From Casuarius casuarius (lineage: Eukaryota; Chordata; Aves; Casuariiformes; Casuariidae): DNA of 64,000 bases. A program made the position numbers and the translations under genes. The number at the start of each line of letters is the position of its first letter. The stretch's first letter is position 1. Shown here one piece after another: positions 46,451-58,100 of the stretch. The notes beneath the pieces were generated by a model. That model was not told the origin of the DNA. It did not search any database and was given only the letters and a program-made list of their open reading frames with translations. The DNA lies in the NCBI GenBank assembly GCA_003342895.1, contig PTFA01000011.1:4601988-4665987 (forward strand), written 5' to 3'.

Positions 46451-49400
46451 AGACACTTAGTCTTTCTTTACAAAAAGTGCTACTGACAAATCTTAAAATG
46501 TTGGTTATGAGTTTAGTGGACAACATGCTCTTGAAGATGTACAATGTCTATTGCAAAAGGGTATTTTAGAATGGTTTTGTACATACCCAGAATGAATAAC
46601 TACTTAAACAGCCTTTACATCATGGTTGCTGTTTATTATCCTTGTGCTTATTGGAAGAAGGAAGGAAGAGAGTAGTCCGTGCAGATACCACTGTATCAGG
46701 GGATATGCAGGGGATGGGAACACTGGAAATGTCACAGAACAGTCCTTTCTCTGAGCCTTTGGGTTTGCATTGTGCTCTGTCAGTGGCTGTCTTAAATGCA
46801 CTTTTTAAGGATGGAGAGCAACAGGTTGGACTTTCTGTGACCATCTCTGTTTTGAATGGACTTCAGGAAAATGTCTACGTGTATGTGGTGGTGGTAGGAG
46901 CTGGAGGGAAAAGTGCGGGAGAGAGACTATCTATACTCTGTCTTACCCAAGGTATATGAATGAGCAGACACAGCCAGGCTCATTTGAGTTTCATTTGTAT
47001 GATCACACCACATTTACACAGGGATAATTGAGCATGTTCTTACAGTTTCCGGGCAGTTTATGCCATGGTTCTAATTTTTTACATTAATCTGAGCCCGTCA
47101 AAGAACTTCTGTTCCTTGTAATGGCATGGAGTCTTGCCTGCTCTTTCTCCATAAATAAGTCATCAAGATGTTAATTTTCTTTTAAGTGTGCCTCTCTTTG
47201 CTCATCCCCTTTCTCTGTGCCTTGGATGCCTTTCAAGGCATGGAGGTGGTTCTGGGCAATGACCTGCTCATGTTTAAAGGCTTGTGGAGAGGCAGATACA
47301 GACCACATAGATGAGGTGAGCTATTCTATCACCTCTTATGGCACTGTGGAGGTTGTAATGAGCCTGGTGAAGATTGTGTAGGCCCCATGTTGATGTAGCA
47401 AAATGAATTTTGGCGACGTAAGTTCTGGATTCCTCTCTTGATTGAGTCACTTCTGGTACAAAAATATAAGCAAAGAGATAATGTTGTGCAGACTTGGGAT
47501 GAGCTGTCACTTTTCTGATTTCTACATAAGGAGGAATTCCTGGTTTTGGGAAACTGAGAACCTTGTGTATGGCATTTTTTTATTGTCAAGATGTATGCAT
47601 AGCAAAGTTCGTACTGTTCCAGGATAAGTTAGGACCTTTGAGAAATTAGTGACTAGCCCTGGCTGCAAGTTAACTAATCAGCTCAGTATTAACAGGTCAG
47701 CCACTGGTGTTGAGAAATTGATTTGTAAGCAAATGGTATTTGTGGCTTACCAGGAAATGACAGAACTTGCTAGTTTCCCCAAATCAGCAGCTATTTTGAG
47801 CAGAATATGGTCCATGTGTTGTACGTGGTCGTTGCCTTTCTGGCAGAAGAAGCAGATGAGCATGTCAGCTAAAAGGCTCCTGCACAATCAATGAGGGTTT
47901 GATCAGAGGGTGAGGTTTGCAAACACTGCTGCAGGGAGAGCCAGGACAGTAGGTAGTCAGGCTATCTCCTGGACAAGAAGTTGTATCATGTTTAGATGGT
48001 ATGTGCATTGACACTGTGTCTTTAGCCCCAGTTATTCTTCAAGTACCCGCTGTATTAAGCAGGTACCTTGCTTAAGAGGAGAGGCAAGGGGAACAGGGCA
48101 GGGGAAGAGGTAGGTGTATTTGAACAACTGGCTTAAGCCTGTCCAAGTCTGCCATCAGTCACTGCTGCATCCCTTGTGCCAGTACCAATGAGCGTGTGGC
48201 CATCTGGTTGGCTGAAACAGGAAGCCCATCTACTGAAAATTGATCATATCTGTTCCAGAGCTATTTTTCAGCTGGATCATTACAAGTGCTAATGATGTCT
48301 GGAAGGGCTAGACTTGGATAGGCTTAGGCTGATTGAAGTTGCTTTTCTGGGTCCAGCACGCACTTGGCCAGCAGAAGACAAGATGGCGTTTTCCGCAAAC
48401 TCATTTGGGTGCTGGTGGGCCCAACAGTAGCTGTATTACTACAACATGCTTTATACTACATTCATGGGAAAGGATGAGGAGGACAGTTTTTGCCAAGAGT
48501 TGGAGGCAGGTTTAAAGGCTTAGTTAGCAATGGCCATATCTAGAGAGTGGGGCTGGCTCAAAGGATCAAAGTGTCCCGTGTCCCCATACCCTTAAGTGTC
48601 CTGGAGAGATTTGTGTGGTGTTAGATTATTCATGTCAATTTATCTGTTTACTTTTACTTTTATATGATCTTAAGGGAGTCTGACAGTTCAATAAAGGCAT
48701 TGGATAACATTTCGTGCCTCCTCCTTGTTTCACAGTTGCGCTCGTATCAATGAGGTGTGCAACCAAATACTTTAATAAACCACAGCTTATAAAAAGGTAA
48801 CATGGGCAGTTCAGCTGCAAGTGTATGAAATAAGCAAATATTAACAAAACTGAAAAGTATGGCACGTGGTGAAAGCCAGTGGTGGCTCTCGGTGTGTTAC
48901 GGGTGTAGCGGAGTCACCTTTTGCCAGTGCTGCTGTCTCCCTCTTAAGTGGCCGAACGAGGGTCAGAGGAATAGGATGAGCCCATCCCAGGAAAACTGCG
49001 CTGAAGGAGCGCGTTGGTTGATTCATTGCCTTACCCCACCTCTTGGGTCACACTGGTGGATGCTTCCTGATGGCTGTCAGGACGAGCCGTTGCTCGAACA
49101 GCTCGTGCTGCCGGTGCTGCCGTCCTTGATCCCTCCTGAAGCTGCAGCTCTTCGCAGAGCAGTCTGCTACTCCGCTCTCTCTCCTTGCTCTCCCGCTCTA
49201 CTACCGCAGCTAGGATTCAGGGTGCTGGCTGAGCTTGTGTTCAAAGTCATCGTTTGTTTTCTGTAGCAGCAGGTTTCTACCCTTTTTTCTTTTTCCATGC
49301 TGATTTTGGGCTCTTGCCACCCTCAGTCCAGCACAGATTGACAGTCTCAGAAAGGCCGTGGAAAAAAGAAGTGTGCTCTTTCTTGTATGCAGAGAAAGAG

Positions 49401-52400
49401 GTTTCTTGCCTTTAATGCTTCGTGTCACAGTCAGGCCACAAGTTTGATACTTTTATCTACTTGGTGTGCCTTTATTTCATCTCTCCACATTCTCCTTCCC
49501 AAAGAGGGAGAAAAGACTGAAGTGAACCAGTGATAACTGCAGTTGTTCCTGCTGAAGCAGCCTTAATACTGTACACCTCCAGGTATCTGGCCGCTTGTCA
49601 CTTTTAAGGTACAGAAGCACTACTTCTGCAGTTTAAAGAGAAAAGGAAGGAATAAACTGGTTTGGATTTTTTTTAAGCTTTTGTTTACACTGCAATAGTA
49701 TGGTGGCTTGTTCATAGAAGTAAAAGGATGGTTCGTGAATAAGTTACCAAAAGGTAAGCTATGATGTGGATTTATGTCATGTTAGTTACTGCTACTACTA
49801 CTGTTACTATGTGGTCACTGCTTGTGTGCATACTCTCACCCTTTTGCTCTTAAATTCACTGAGGAGCAAGTGGTCTTGCACTAATTGTGGGCTAGGAGTG
49901 TGCAGGTGGGCAGCAACGATGGTAAATCAGGGCATGGAATTACATTGCAATAACTTTTGTGCGTAGCCTTTGAAGGTGGTTTGTGCCGATCAGTTGTCTC
50001 CCCCTTTCTGCCACGAACCGTGTTGCGTAAAGCCGTCTCTCTCCAGCATCGTGCCGAGCAGAACTTGGATGTTTCAAGCGACAGAGCTCTGACAGTTTTC
50101 TGTGGCAGATTCTCCCCATTCTGATGCATGTCTGGTGTTTGTATGTTTTCCCTTTCAAGGGAAAAGGTGATATGTCGCTGCTTTGATAGAGGTGTGTCAG
50201 TACTGGCACTGGCAGGGTTTAGCCGGTATTGTTTTGCTGGGTGGGGTGGGGAAAAGGGAAGAGAAGATCTAACTGGGTATTTGGATTCAGGGATGATTCT
50301 GCTGCTGTGGTAGGTTTTACTGGATGAAGCAGCTTGTTGGGATAGGTGTTTGCTTCGGCTTCTGTCTGCAGGTGTGACTTAGCTAGATAAGGATGGTCTA
50401 TCACGTTGATGAGTTCATTGTTTGATTTGGCTGGACTGGGTGGAGAATGTAGCTCCATTGTTTGGGACTAGCTTTGTAGTTTGGGTTTGTTGGGGTAGAT
50501 TGCATGGTAGAGTATTGCTACATTATTAAGGTGAAGCTGCAGTAGATAATAGTTGGAGAATGTCGGAGAGAAGGGAATATGCAAAAGGTTTCACAATGTG
50601 TAACTAGTTGAGCCTCGCAACAGCTCTTGTGTTTGGGTTGGACAGATCTGGTCAGCAGAATATGCTGAGATCACACAGAAAACCTTTGGTAGTGATTTCA
50701 ATTTGCCATCGTACTTTAACTGCAGCGCTGCCCGAGCTATGTAAATAGCTGAGAGTGCACTGAGAGATGGCGTTTGGCCCTGACAGTTTGAATGCTGCCT
50801 GGATTCATGCTGTTCTTGCAGCCTCCCCAGTGTTCAAAGTGGGTGAGGTAGAAGAAGCTGGCGCGTAGCTGCTCTTTCTTTCTGCACTGACCTCAAATTT
50901 ACCATTGAGCCATGCCTGAGAGTCTGAGTTTCTTTGTATTACTGAACTTTCAGGCTCTTACATATGTTTGTTTTACGTGTGACTGAACATTAATTGATGC
51001 AGGGTTGTCTCCATTAACTGAACGTGTGGCTGATCAGCTCTTAGGCTGTGAGCTATTTTGGCTGTATAGGAAATAACTGTAGCATGAGANCGATCTAGTG
51101 TCATATCTGCCCCTCCAGCTTGAGCAAACTTACAGTATGCCTTACTTGGGAAAGTTTTCTGTTGGATTCACTTCTTCCTGTAGTGTAGCACAGCGATGCG
51201 AAATAGGAGCGGACAGAACAGTAGGCAGTGCTTTTTCCTTCTTCTGAAATCTGCCTGGTTCTCCCTTAGATGTGACTGAGCAATTGCCTTGCCTTACCTG
51301 GTACTTGGTGTTTTTTTTTATAGCTAGTCGGGCTGTCTGGCTGCGGAGGAGGGTGTACATATGCCGTGCAGGGGTTTGGCAGAAGAGTTGGGCTTGTAAG
51401 TGAGGGGAAGGTAAGCCTTTGAAGAGAGATGGGTGCAGAGAAGGGGAGGTTACTTGTATGAGCTTTGTGCCAGCTCCTCAGAGCACAGATGAGCTCATGG
51501 GAATCCAGCTAGCTCCAATGTGGGAGTGCTGAAGCAGGTCTGAGCTATTTCCCCCTCCGTACGTTCACGTGAAGCAGACATCTTCAAACTATTCCAGTCT
51601 GACTGCGGCCTTTTCATTGCTGAGAAATCTTGCCAGTTTGAGCAAAGGCTCCCCCTTGTCAGCGGCTCAGAGCAAGTTTTGATTCCTCCTCTTCTGTGGC
51701 TGGATGTGCCAGAGGGAGGGGTGGCAGCTTGGCTGAGCTGTACATTCTTGCTGGTGAAACTCTTCCTTTATCTTCTGTTTTCAGGTGATCTTTGCTTGTG
51801 AGAGCAGTGGTTCCCAGCTCATGGCCTCCACAATGAGTACTGCTGTGTCGTGACACCAGGGGTCTCGGTGAGTTACCTGTTGGAAAGGCAAGGGCCTGTA
51901 ATATCCCCACTAATGTGGATTCATCTCTGTCTCTGGAATTGAGGTTTAAAGTCATTTTATGTCATCCTAATTGTGAGCTGCCACCAAATGGTGTTAGGCT
52001 ACTTTTCTCCTGGTCTCACCTGCTCTTCTGAGCTTGCAGTGTCATTGATGTGGTAAACTAGATCGAGGGACTGATCCAGCTGAAAAAAGATTTCTTCTGT
52101 TTCCTTTGGATTAGTTCCCATGCAGATCTTTTCTTGGTCTGGTCAGGAGAGAGGTAGTGTGGGAATGAGTGGGACAGCTGAACAGTCCCTTTTCCCTTCA
52201 GCCTATGTTTGCCATACCTTAAAGCAATCCTGAAACTATACCCTCAGACATTGCTTGCCAAACCGTCTTGAAAAGTGGCTTGACTGTTCACTGTCGATGA
52301 ATTTTAGAGCAATGGTAAGGGCTTTGCTATGGCAGGCAGACTCCAGCTGCATAAATATGTTTCTCTAAGGATTTTCTGTTATTGAACCCTAGGTTTCCTA

Positions 52401-54356
52401 GACATACATATGTTAGAAATGCACTTAGAAAAATCCTGAGGCTTTCCATTTCACATTATAAAAGATAGTACATTCCCAGTGTGCAGAAATGAGAAGCAGA
52501 GGAAGGTGAGTAGCCATTGTACCACCAATGAGTACATTGACATATCCTTTAAAGCTCTCTCTGGTAAGAAGAAATTTGAATTGGGATTGGAAAATACAGT
52601 TCTCTTGCAGAGCATATGAATTCTAATAGGTTGAAGGAAAGTATGTATAGTATAAAATACAAGGTTAAAAATTGGAAGCTTTTTAGGTTACCCTGTGAAG
52701 TACTTGTAAGTTTGGTAATGTCAGAAATACTGTGCAGCCAGTGTGATCTTAATTCTGTTCCTCTTCATGTTTTCCCATTGCCCTGTGTGAGACTGGGAGT
52801 CTGAGAAAATTCTTATCTTATAATAAAAGGTAACATCATAATGCATAAATATCAAAAGTAGAAAAGCAGAGGATGAAACAACTAGAATACTGAAGTCTAC
52901 CACACAGGCATCCACATCCTGCTTTTAGCATTGAGCTCTACTCATTATAATGCTATTGTTCCTTTTTTCTTTTTTTTACCTGAAATTCACTGTATTTTCA
53001 GTCACATCTCCACCTTTAGTGAGGACTCCCTGGTGTCACTGAGGTCCACTGACTTTTACTGGTGCGTAAATCTCTTTTCAAAAGTGGAGTTGGGTGCTGT
53101 TGGTAGTGGTACAGTTTTGTTTTCAAAAGAGAAACAGGAGCAGAATTTGTATGGGAAGTTGACAGGATTTAGATGCTTGTGAAGATGTTCCCTTTTTTTC
53201 CTGTAATATGCCTGTATAATACCAGGTCCAACTACAGCGTGATAGAAATGACGATAGTAATAGAATAACTCAAAATTGTCCTCAAAATCAATGAGATAAC
53301 CAGCTTATAGCCCCAGAGAGACATGTGGATCCTGTGGAGTGTTTGGCTCAAATTGGAGTTCATCTGATTGTGCCTAATAGGAGGCAGAACAAATGAGGCC
53401 TTTATTGCAGAAATACCCCCCACGTTAATAGGTTAGCACTGCAGCACAGTGGAGGTGAGAACAAGGAGCAGGATGATTCCTCTGGAACACAAAGGAGGCA
53501 GGTGATGGAGGGGACAATTTCTGGAGATGCAGCACTCCAGAGAAGAACTGCACTGTGGAGCACTGTCCCAGCAAAGTACAGCGATACAGGGTCACTAAAC
53601 AAGGGTAATAGCACAGCCTCGCAACAAGATCATTTGGGGGAAGTGGAGAACCTTAGAACTGAACACAGCTTACTGATAACTCCCCTTGGCTGGAGGTGGT
53701 TGTGTAGTGACCAGTGTTTCTTAATCCTCTGGTATCAATGCATGAGCAAACCAATTTTTGCTTTCTAAATACAATTCAAACAGTAGTTTTTCATAAAATT
53801 CAAGACACTTCCAGTCTGGTGAGATGTATTTTGTTTCATTTGATACACACAGGAAGAAACTGCTTCTTCACTGCTGAGAAGGAATACCAGGAATATTTAC
53901 ATTTGAGTAATATTTAACTAGCAATGCTTAATACATTAACAATAAATCTTGGTTAGATTCTAAATGAAGTGGATTTGCATCTGAGTAGGTGAGATGAACA
54001 GAAGAGAATCTGTTGAAATATAAACAAGACAGAAATTTGTTCCAAAATAATTTAGCCCAAAGGACATAAACAGTAATGTTCAATAGTTTCCTCATCCAGA
54101 AACAGTTTTATGTACCTTATTGCTAGCATCACGCATATTGTTTCTTGGAAGGAAGCTCAAAAAAAATTTTGTCCTTTTTTAAAAATCTGTACTATTGTAT
54201 TACGTAATAGTTTGTACAGTGCTGCTGAGCTAATTTAGATGGGCAGCTCTCTAATGATGTGTCGGCCTTTCTAACAGAAGTAATGACTTTAGCCTCTCTC
54301 TGATATTTTCAGAGTAATCACTGCATAGCCAGTTGCTTACAGGTGGTTTGGAAGGC

Positions 54357-54378
54357 TTTTTTTTTTTTTTTTTTTTTG
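54357..54378. repeat. Poly-T homopolymer (22)
   Basis: Twenty-two consecutive T about 490 bases before the putative start-codon exon. No adjacent retroelement body is recognised. Confidence 0.9.
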
Positions 54379-54868
54379 GCTCCCTTTGAGCAACCTTTAT
54401 CACACATCATTGAACATATGTCTAGTTATATTGGACCAAGGGGACAGAAGGGATTTGAACAGAGTTTATGTTCCTAAAAAACATCAGATTATGGCCATTC
54501 ATGGGGGAATTCTGGATAGCTAAGTCATGTTGGGGGTTTATAATGTTGGCTTCCTACTGGCTTTCTGCAAGGTGTTTTCAAGCTGAGCACAGATATGGAA
54601 TCAAAGTGTCCAGATAGGAGAAGTGTCCTGCTTTGTTGACTCCGGTATGATTTACTTTGGATGAAGGGAAGCTGGCCTCGCTGCCTGTAAACTGAGTGGC
54701 CAGCCAGGGCTCCCTCCGGTTTGAAATGCACAGCTGTGTTCCAGCTCTTCTCCTGTGTCCTCATAGTAATGGGGGAAGAATTGCTGTTTATTGCTTCACA
54801 TCAGACAGATCTGCTCGGAAAGTTCCTCACCTGTTTTCTGTTCTCTTCTTGTGGGGTGGTTTTAACAG

Positions 54869-55122
54869 TGTGCCCTGGAGATGCGAGACTTCCCCTGGGC
54901 AGTAGGAGGCACACGTCTAGAGAATGCTGGAGCTGCAGGAGGGAAGCACCCAGTGCAAAACCAGAGAGGAGCAAAGAGAAAAAAGGCAAGCAGACAGACA
55001 GCGTTGAGAGAAGCGGGTGGCAGAAAGTGCTTCAGAGCTGCCTGTGGCAGCAGGCTCCCCAGAGGAACTTGACGAGAGCCCATCTGCGTGCGTGTGAGAC
55101 TGTGAGCTCAGGATTCTTGTCA
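54869..55122 (+). other. BCL9: Putative 5' UTR part of the start-codon exon
   Basis: The likely acceptor is GGTGGTTTTAACAG ending at 54868, preceded by the pyrimidine-rich CTGTTTTCTGTTCTCTTCTT. The exon would then run to the donor at 55176, about 307 bases. Other AG sites upstream, such as CTCATAG near 54766, are possible. The last bases before the ATG (GGATTCTTGTCA) resemble the human BCL9 5' UTR as I recall it. It holds a 63-codon upstream frame, and the BCL9 frame is open through all of it. Confidence 0.5.
54881..55072 (+). other. 63-codon upstream reading frame in the putative 5' UTR
   Basis: It starts at ATG 54881 (GGAGATGC; G at -3 and C at +4), in a different frame from BCL9, and stops 50 bases before the BCL9 start codon. 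The peptide is basic (QRGAKRKKASRQ in its middle) and matches nothing I know. Being closed before a weakly placed main start, it could restrain BCL9 translation if this part is in the mRNA. Whether it is a real regulatory frame depends on conservation and ribosome data. Confidence 0.35.
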
Positions 55123-55175
55123 ATGCATTCCAGTAACCCCAAAGTGAGGAACTCCCCATCAGGCAACACACAGAG
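55123..55175 (+). CDS. BCL9: BCL9 coding exon 1 (start codon)
   Basis: Encodes MHSSNPKVRNSPSGNTQ plus two bases of Ser18. The ATG was chosen because the next 17 residues match mammalian BCL9 as I recall it almost perfectly, although the frame stays open upstream to 54721. The start context is weak (T at -3, C at +4). The donor is CAGAG/GTAAGG with GT at 55176-55177. The exon ends in phase 2. Confidence 0.95.
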
Positions 55176-58100
55176 GTAAGGAAAGGAGCCTGCAGTGACC
55201 TGCTCTGGGTTGGTGCGCGGTGCTGTCCCTGCTCTGCTGTGGCATTAGGCAAGGATTGCTGCATGAGACTTACTGGTTCTCCTTTGCATTTCGGTCAGAC
55301 CTGCTGAGTACCCGAGTGCTGGCTGCACAGTGCTGAGGAGCCTCTACGTTTGCTGGGTTCAGGATGAGCTGAAAGAACTCTGCACCTGTGAGGTGCAGAT
55401 TCTCCATTCCTTCTACCATCCTCCCTTCTATCAGGGGTTTAAATAGGTTGCAGGACAGTGAACATGCTGTTTCTGTCTGTTTTTTTTTTCCCTTCTAATT
55501 ATCTATTTCCCAAAGGGGTAGTTGGGCAGCAGAAGGTCTCTCTGTGCTTTCACACAAAATGCTTCCTTCGTATTATTTGCCTGAACAGCCTGGAGGACTG
55601 ATCAGCTGTGCACTGAGGTCCTCTGTATCATTCACCTGCCAGTGCAGCAGGTCAGCATCTCTCTGCTAATTTGGAAGGGGAAAANTATGGAAGCAAAGCA
55701 GTATTCAGAGACTTACAATGGTGTGATTGACAGCATTCTCAGGTTTGATTATTTACTCCTAGAGGTCATCTGGANCTTAAGAGTAACTCAGAGGGAGTGC
55801 CTCTGAGTCAGATGTCTGGCCAAAAGAGGAAATGGCATGTGCGAGTCCCACAGAGAGGATGCTAGCAAGCACTGTCTGTTGAAGTGATGGTGATGATGGG
55901 AAAACAAAATACAGAAGATCCCTGTAGCAGTGGAGTGACTGGCGGGTGAAAGGAAAGGATGGCTAATAAGTGTGTAAAATCCAGAGGAACAAAATAGTTT
56001 TAGGATGCAATTGGCTGAATTGGAGAGGGAAGGAAAGGACGCTGAATTTCCTTTGACAAATTAATGAAGCTTCATCTGCCCCATTTTACAGGAGTGTGTA
56101 GGGAGATGGTATCCTTCTCTTTCCTTATTCAGAGGCAGGTTGTAGCTGGTTTAATTGTTTTCACGGTCAGAGGTTTGTGTTTCTCTGGCAGATCGCCCCA
56201 ATGTATGATGAATGCTGCAGTAATGCTGGGTTTTCCTTGTGCTCCCTGTAGAACTGGCTAGGGAGGAGCGGGGGGAGAGGTAGGGTGGGGGGGTCTGCTC
56301 TGAGCAGTGCTGCACTGTATAATTTGGGTCTGGGAGAGTGGTGAGGTGAACTTTATTGTGCCTTGTTTGTTTACTCTGAGCTGGTCTTGGTGTGAGGCGC
56401 TTCTCTGTGCACATAGAAACCGTTGTCTTTATTGACAGAAGCCCCAGAGGTAGGTCCTCATGTGACAGCAGTTCCTGGGCTCTGGCAGGTCTGTAGCTTG
56501 CCCTGGTGCCTTCTTGAGCAATGAGATCCCATCTTGGATAATAACCCTTTCAGGGCATGTTCAAAAAAGCACCTGGATGACTCTAAGCTTGCAGGCATTT
56601 TTTATTTGTCAGCAATTGCCTTACCTTGCAAAGGTGGCAGTAGTTGTTTCTGCTTTTCTCTAATCTGTTCCCACAGGGTTGAATGATTCCACAGTCTGAT
56701 CTGTCACTTTTTTTTTTCTTTTCTCTTTTTCCTTTGCCCCCAGTAGCCCCAAATCAAAGCAGGAGGTGATGGTCCGTCCCCCCACAGTGATGTCCCCGTC
56801 TGGCAACCCCCAGCTGGATTCCAAATTTTCCAACCAGGGCAAACAGGGGGGCTCCACCAGCCAATCCCAGCCCTCTCCCTGTGACCCCAAAAGTGGAGGT
56901 CACCCTCCCAAAGTACTCCCTGGCCCAGGTGGGAGTATGGGACTGAAGAATGGGGCTGGAAATGGTGCCAAGGGGAAGGGAAAGAGAGAGAGGAGCATTT
57001 CGGCAGATTCCTTCGAACAGAGGGATGCTGGGACTCCTAATGATGACCCTGAAATCAAAGGTACGTTTGCTGGAAGATACATGTGCAAGTGCAGAGAACT
57101 AGCTTGAATGTTTTGTGAAATGAAGAATTGCTATGCAGGTGTTAGCAAAACACTTACTTGTCTGTGGTTCTGTAAGTGCCAGCCAATGGAGTCTAAAGGT
57201 CTTGAGAGCAAGTGAAGAGGGGAAGTTTTCATAGCTGGCATCAGTAAATGTGTCCATCCTGTTCATGTTCAGTTGAAGTGCAGCCCTGACTACGGTGGGA
57301 GGGTTCCCTTGTAACTCTGAAACATCCCCAGAGGATTTTCAAGTACAAATGCAACCTGTTGGTTTCCTTCTGGCCTTTTAGCCTTCCAGGAACTGCTCTG
57401 GTTGAACTGGGGTTTTGAACAATATGCAAGCCTGTTTTGACAAAACAGGTACATACCTTACTGCTCTCTGACTCATAACATAAGCCAGAGAGCTGAGATT
57501 TCTGGGTTCTGTTTCTTGCTCCAGCGTTGTCCCAGTGAGGCAGTGCAAAAACAGACTAGATGTGCAGTCCTCCATCTTCCATTTGCAGCACTTTATGGTC
57601 CATATGTTAGGTCTTCTGCCTACAGTTGCTGAAGAGAAAAAAAGTAAGGTTTTGCACAGTGTTTTCCTTGGACACAAACATTTCTCTATTTCTTCATTTT
57701 AGTGTGTACTTTTCGTGCTGTTCCACATGGCCATTAGGGAATGCAAAGGGATGAGTTCTGGGAGCTGCCTTTTGGGTTTGGAATGGGACAAGATAAGCTT
57801 TCTCCCAGCAGTGCCTTTAGGATAACATGGTGTTAGAGAGAAGATGCATGGTGTAACATAAGACCATTCTTAAGCAGTGGTTGGGGGAAAAAGCTGTGAC
57901 CATTTTCTAAGCGTGAGCCAAAGATGGGGTCTCTAAAGAGCTCCCAAGCTAGTGATTCCCCTCTTTCCCCCTTCCCTCCCCACTCCAGACTGCAATTCTG
58001 CTGATCACGTGAAGTCCCAGGATTCTCAGCACACACCGCACTCCATGACTCCTTCAAATTCTTCAGCCCCAAGGTCTTCCACACCTTCCCATGGCCTGAC

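Larger units (their letters stand above)
37901..54868 (+). other. Presumed intron before the start-codon exon, no gene recognised
   Basis: Seventeen kilobases of AT-richer DNA with no recognisable coding exon or RNA gene. Contents are homopolymers (T22 at 39189-39210, C14 at 40106-40119, A15 at 43957-43971, T22 at 54357-54378), an old repeat relic at 41020, a cluster of inverted repeats at 45870-46056, a C/A tract at 46405 and a CpG-richer patch at 48860-49260. Noncoding BCL9 5' exons might be hidden here; none can be called from sequence alone. Confidence 0.6.
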
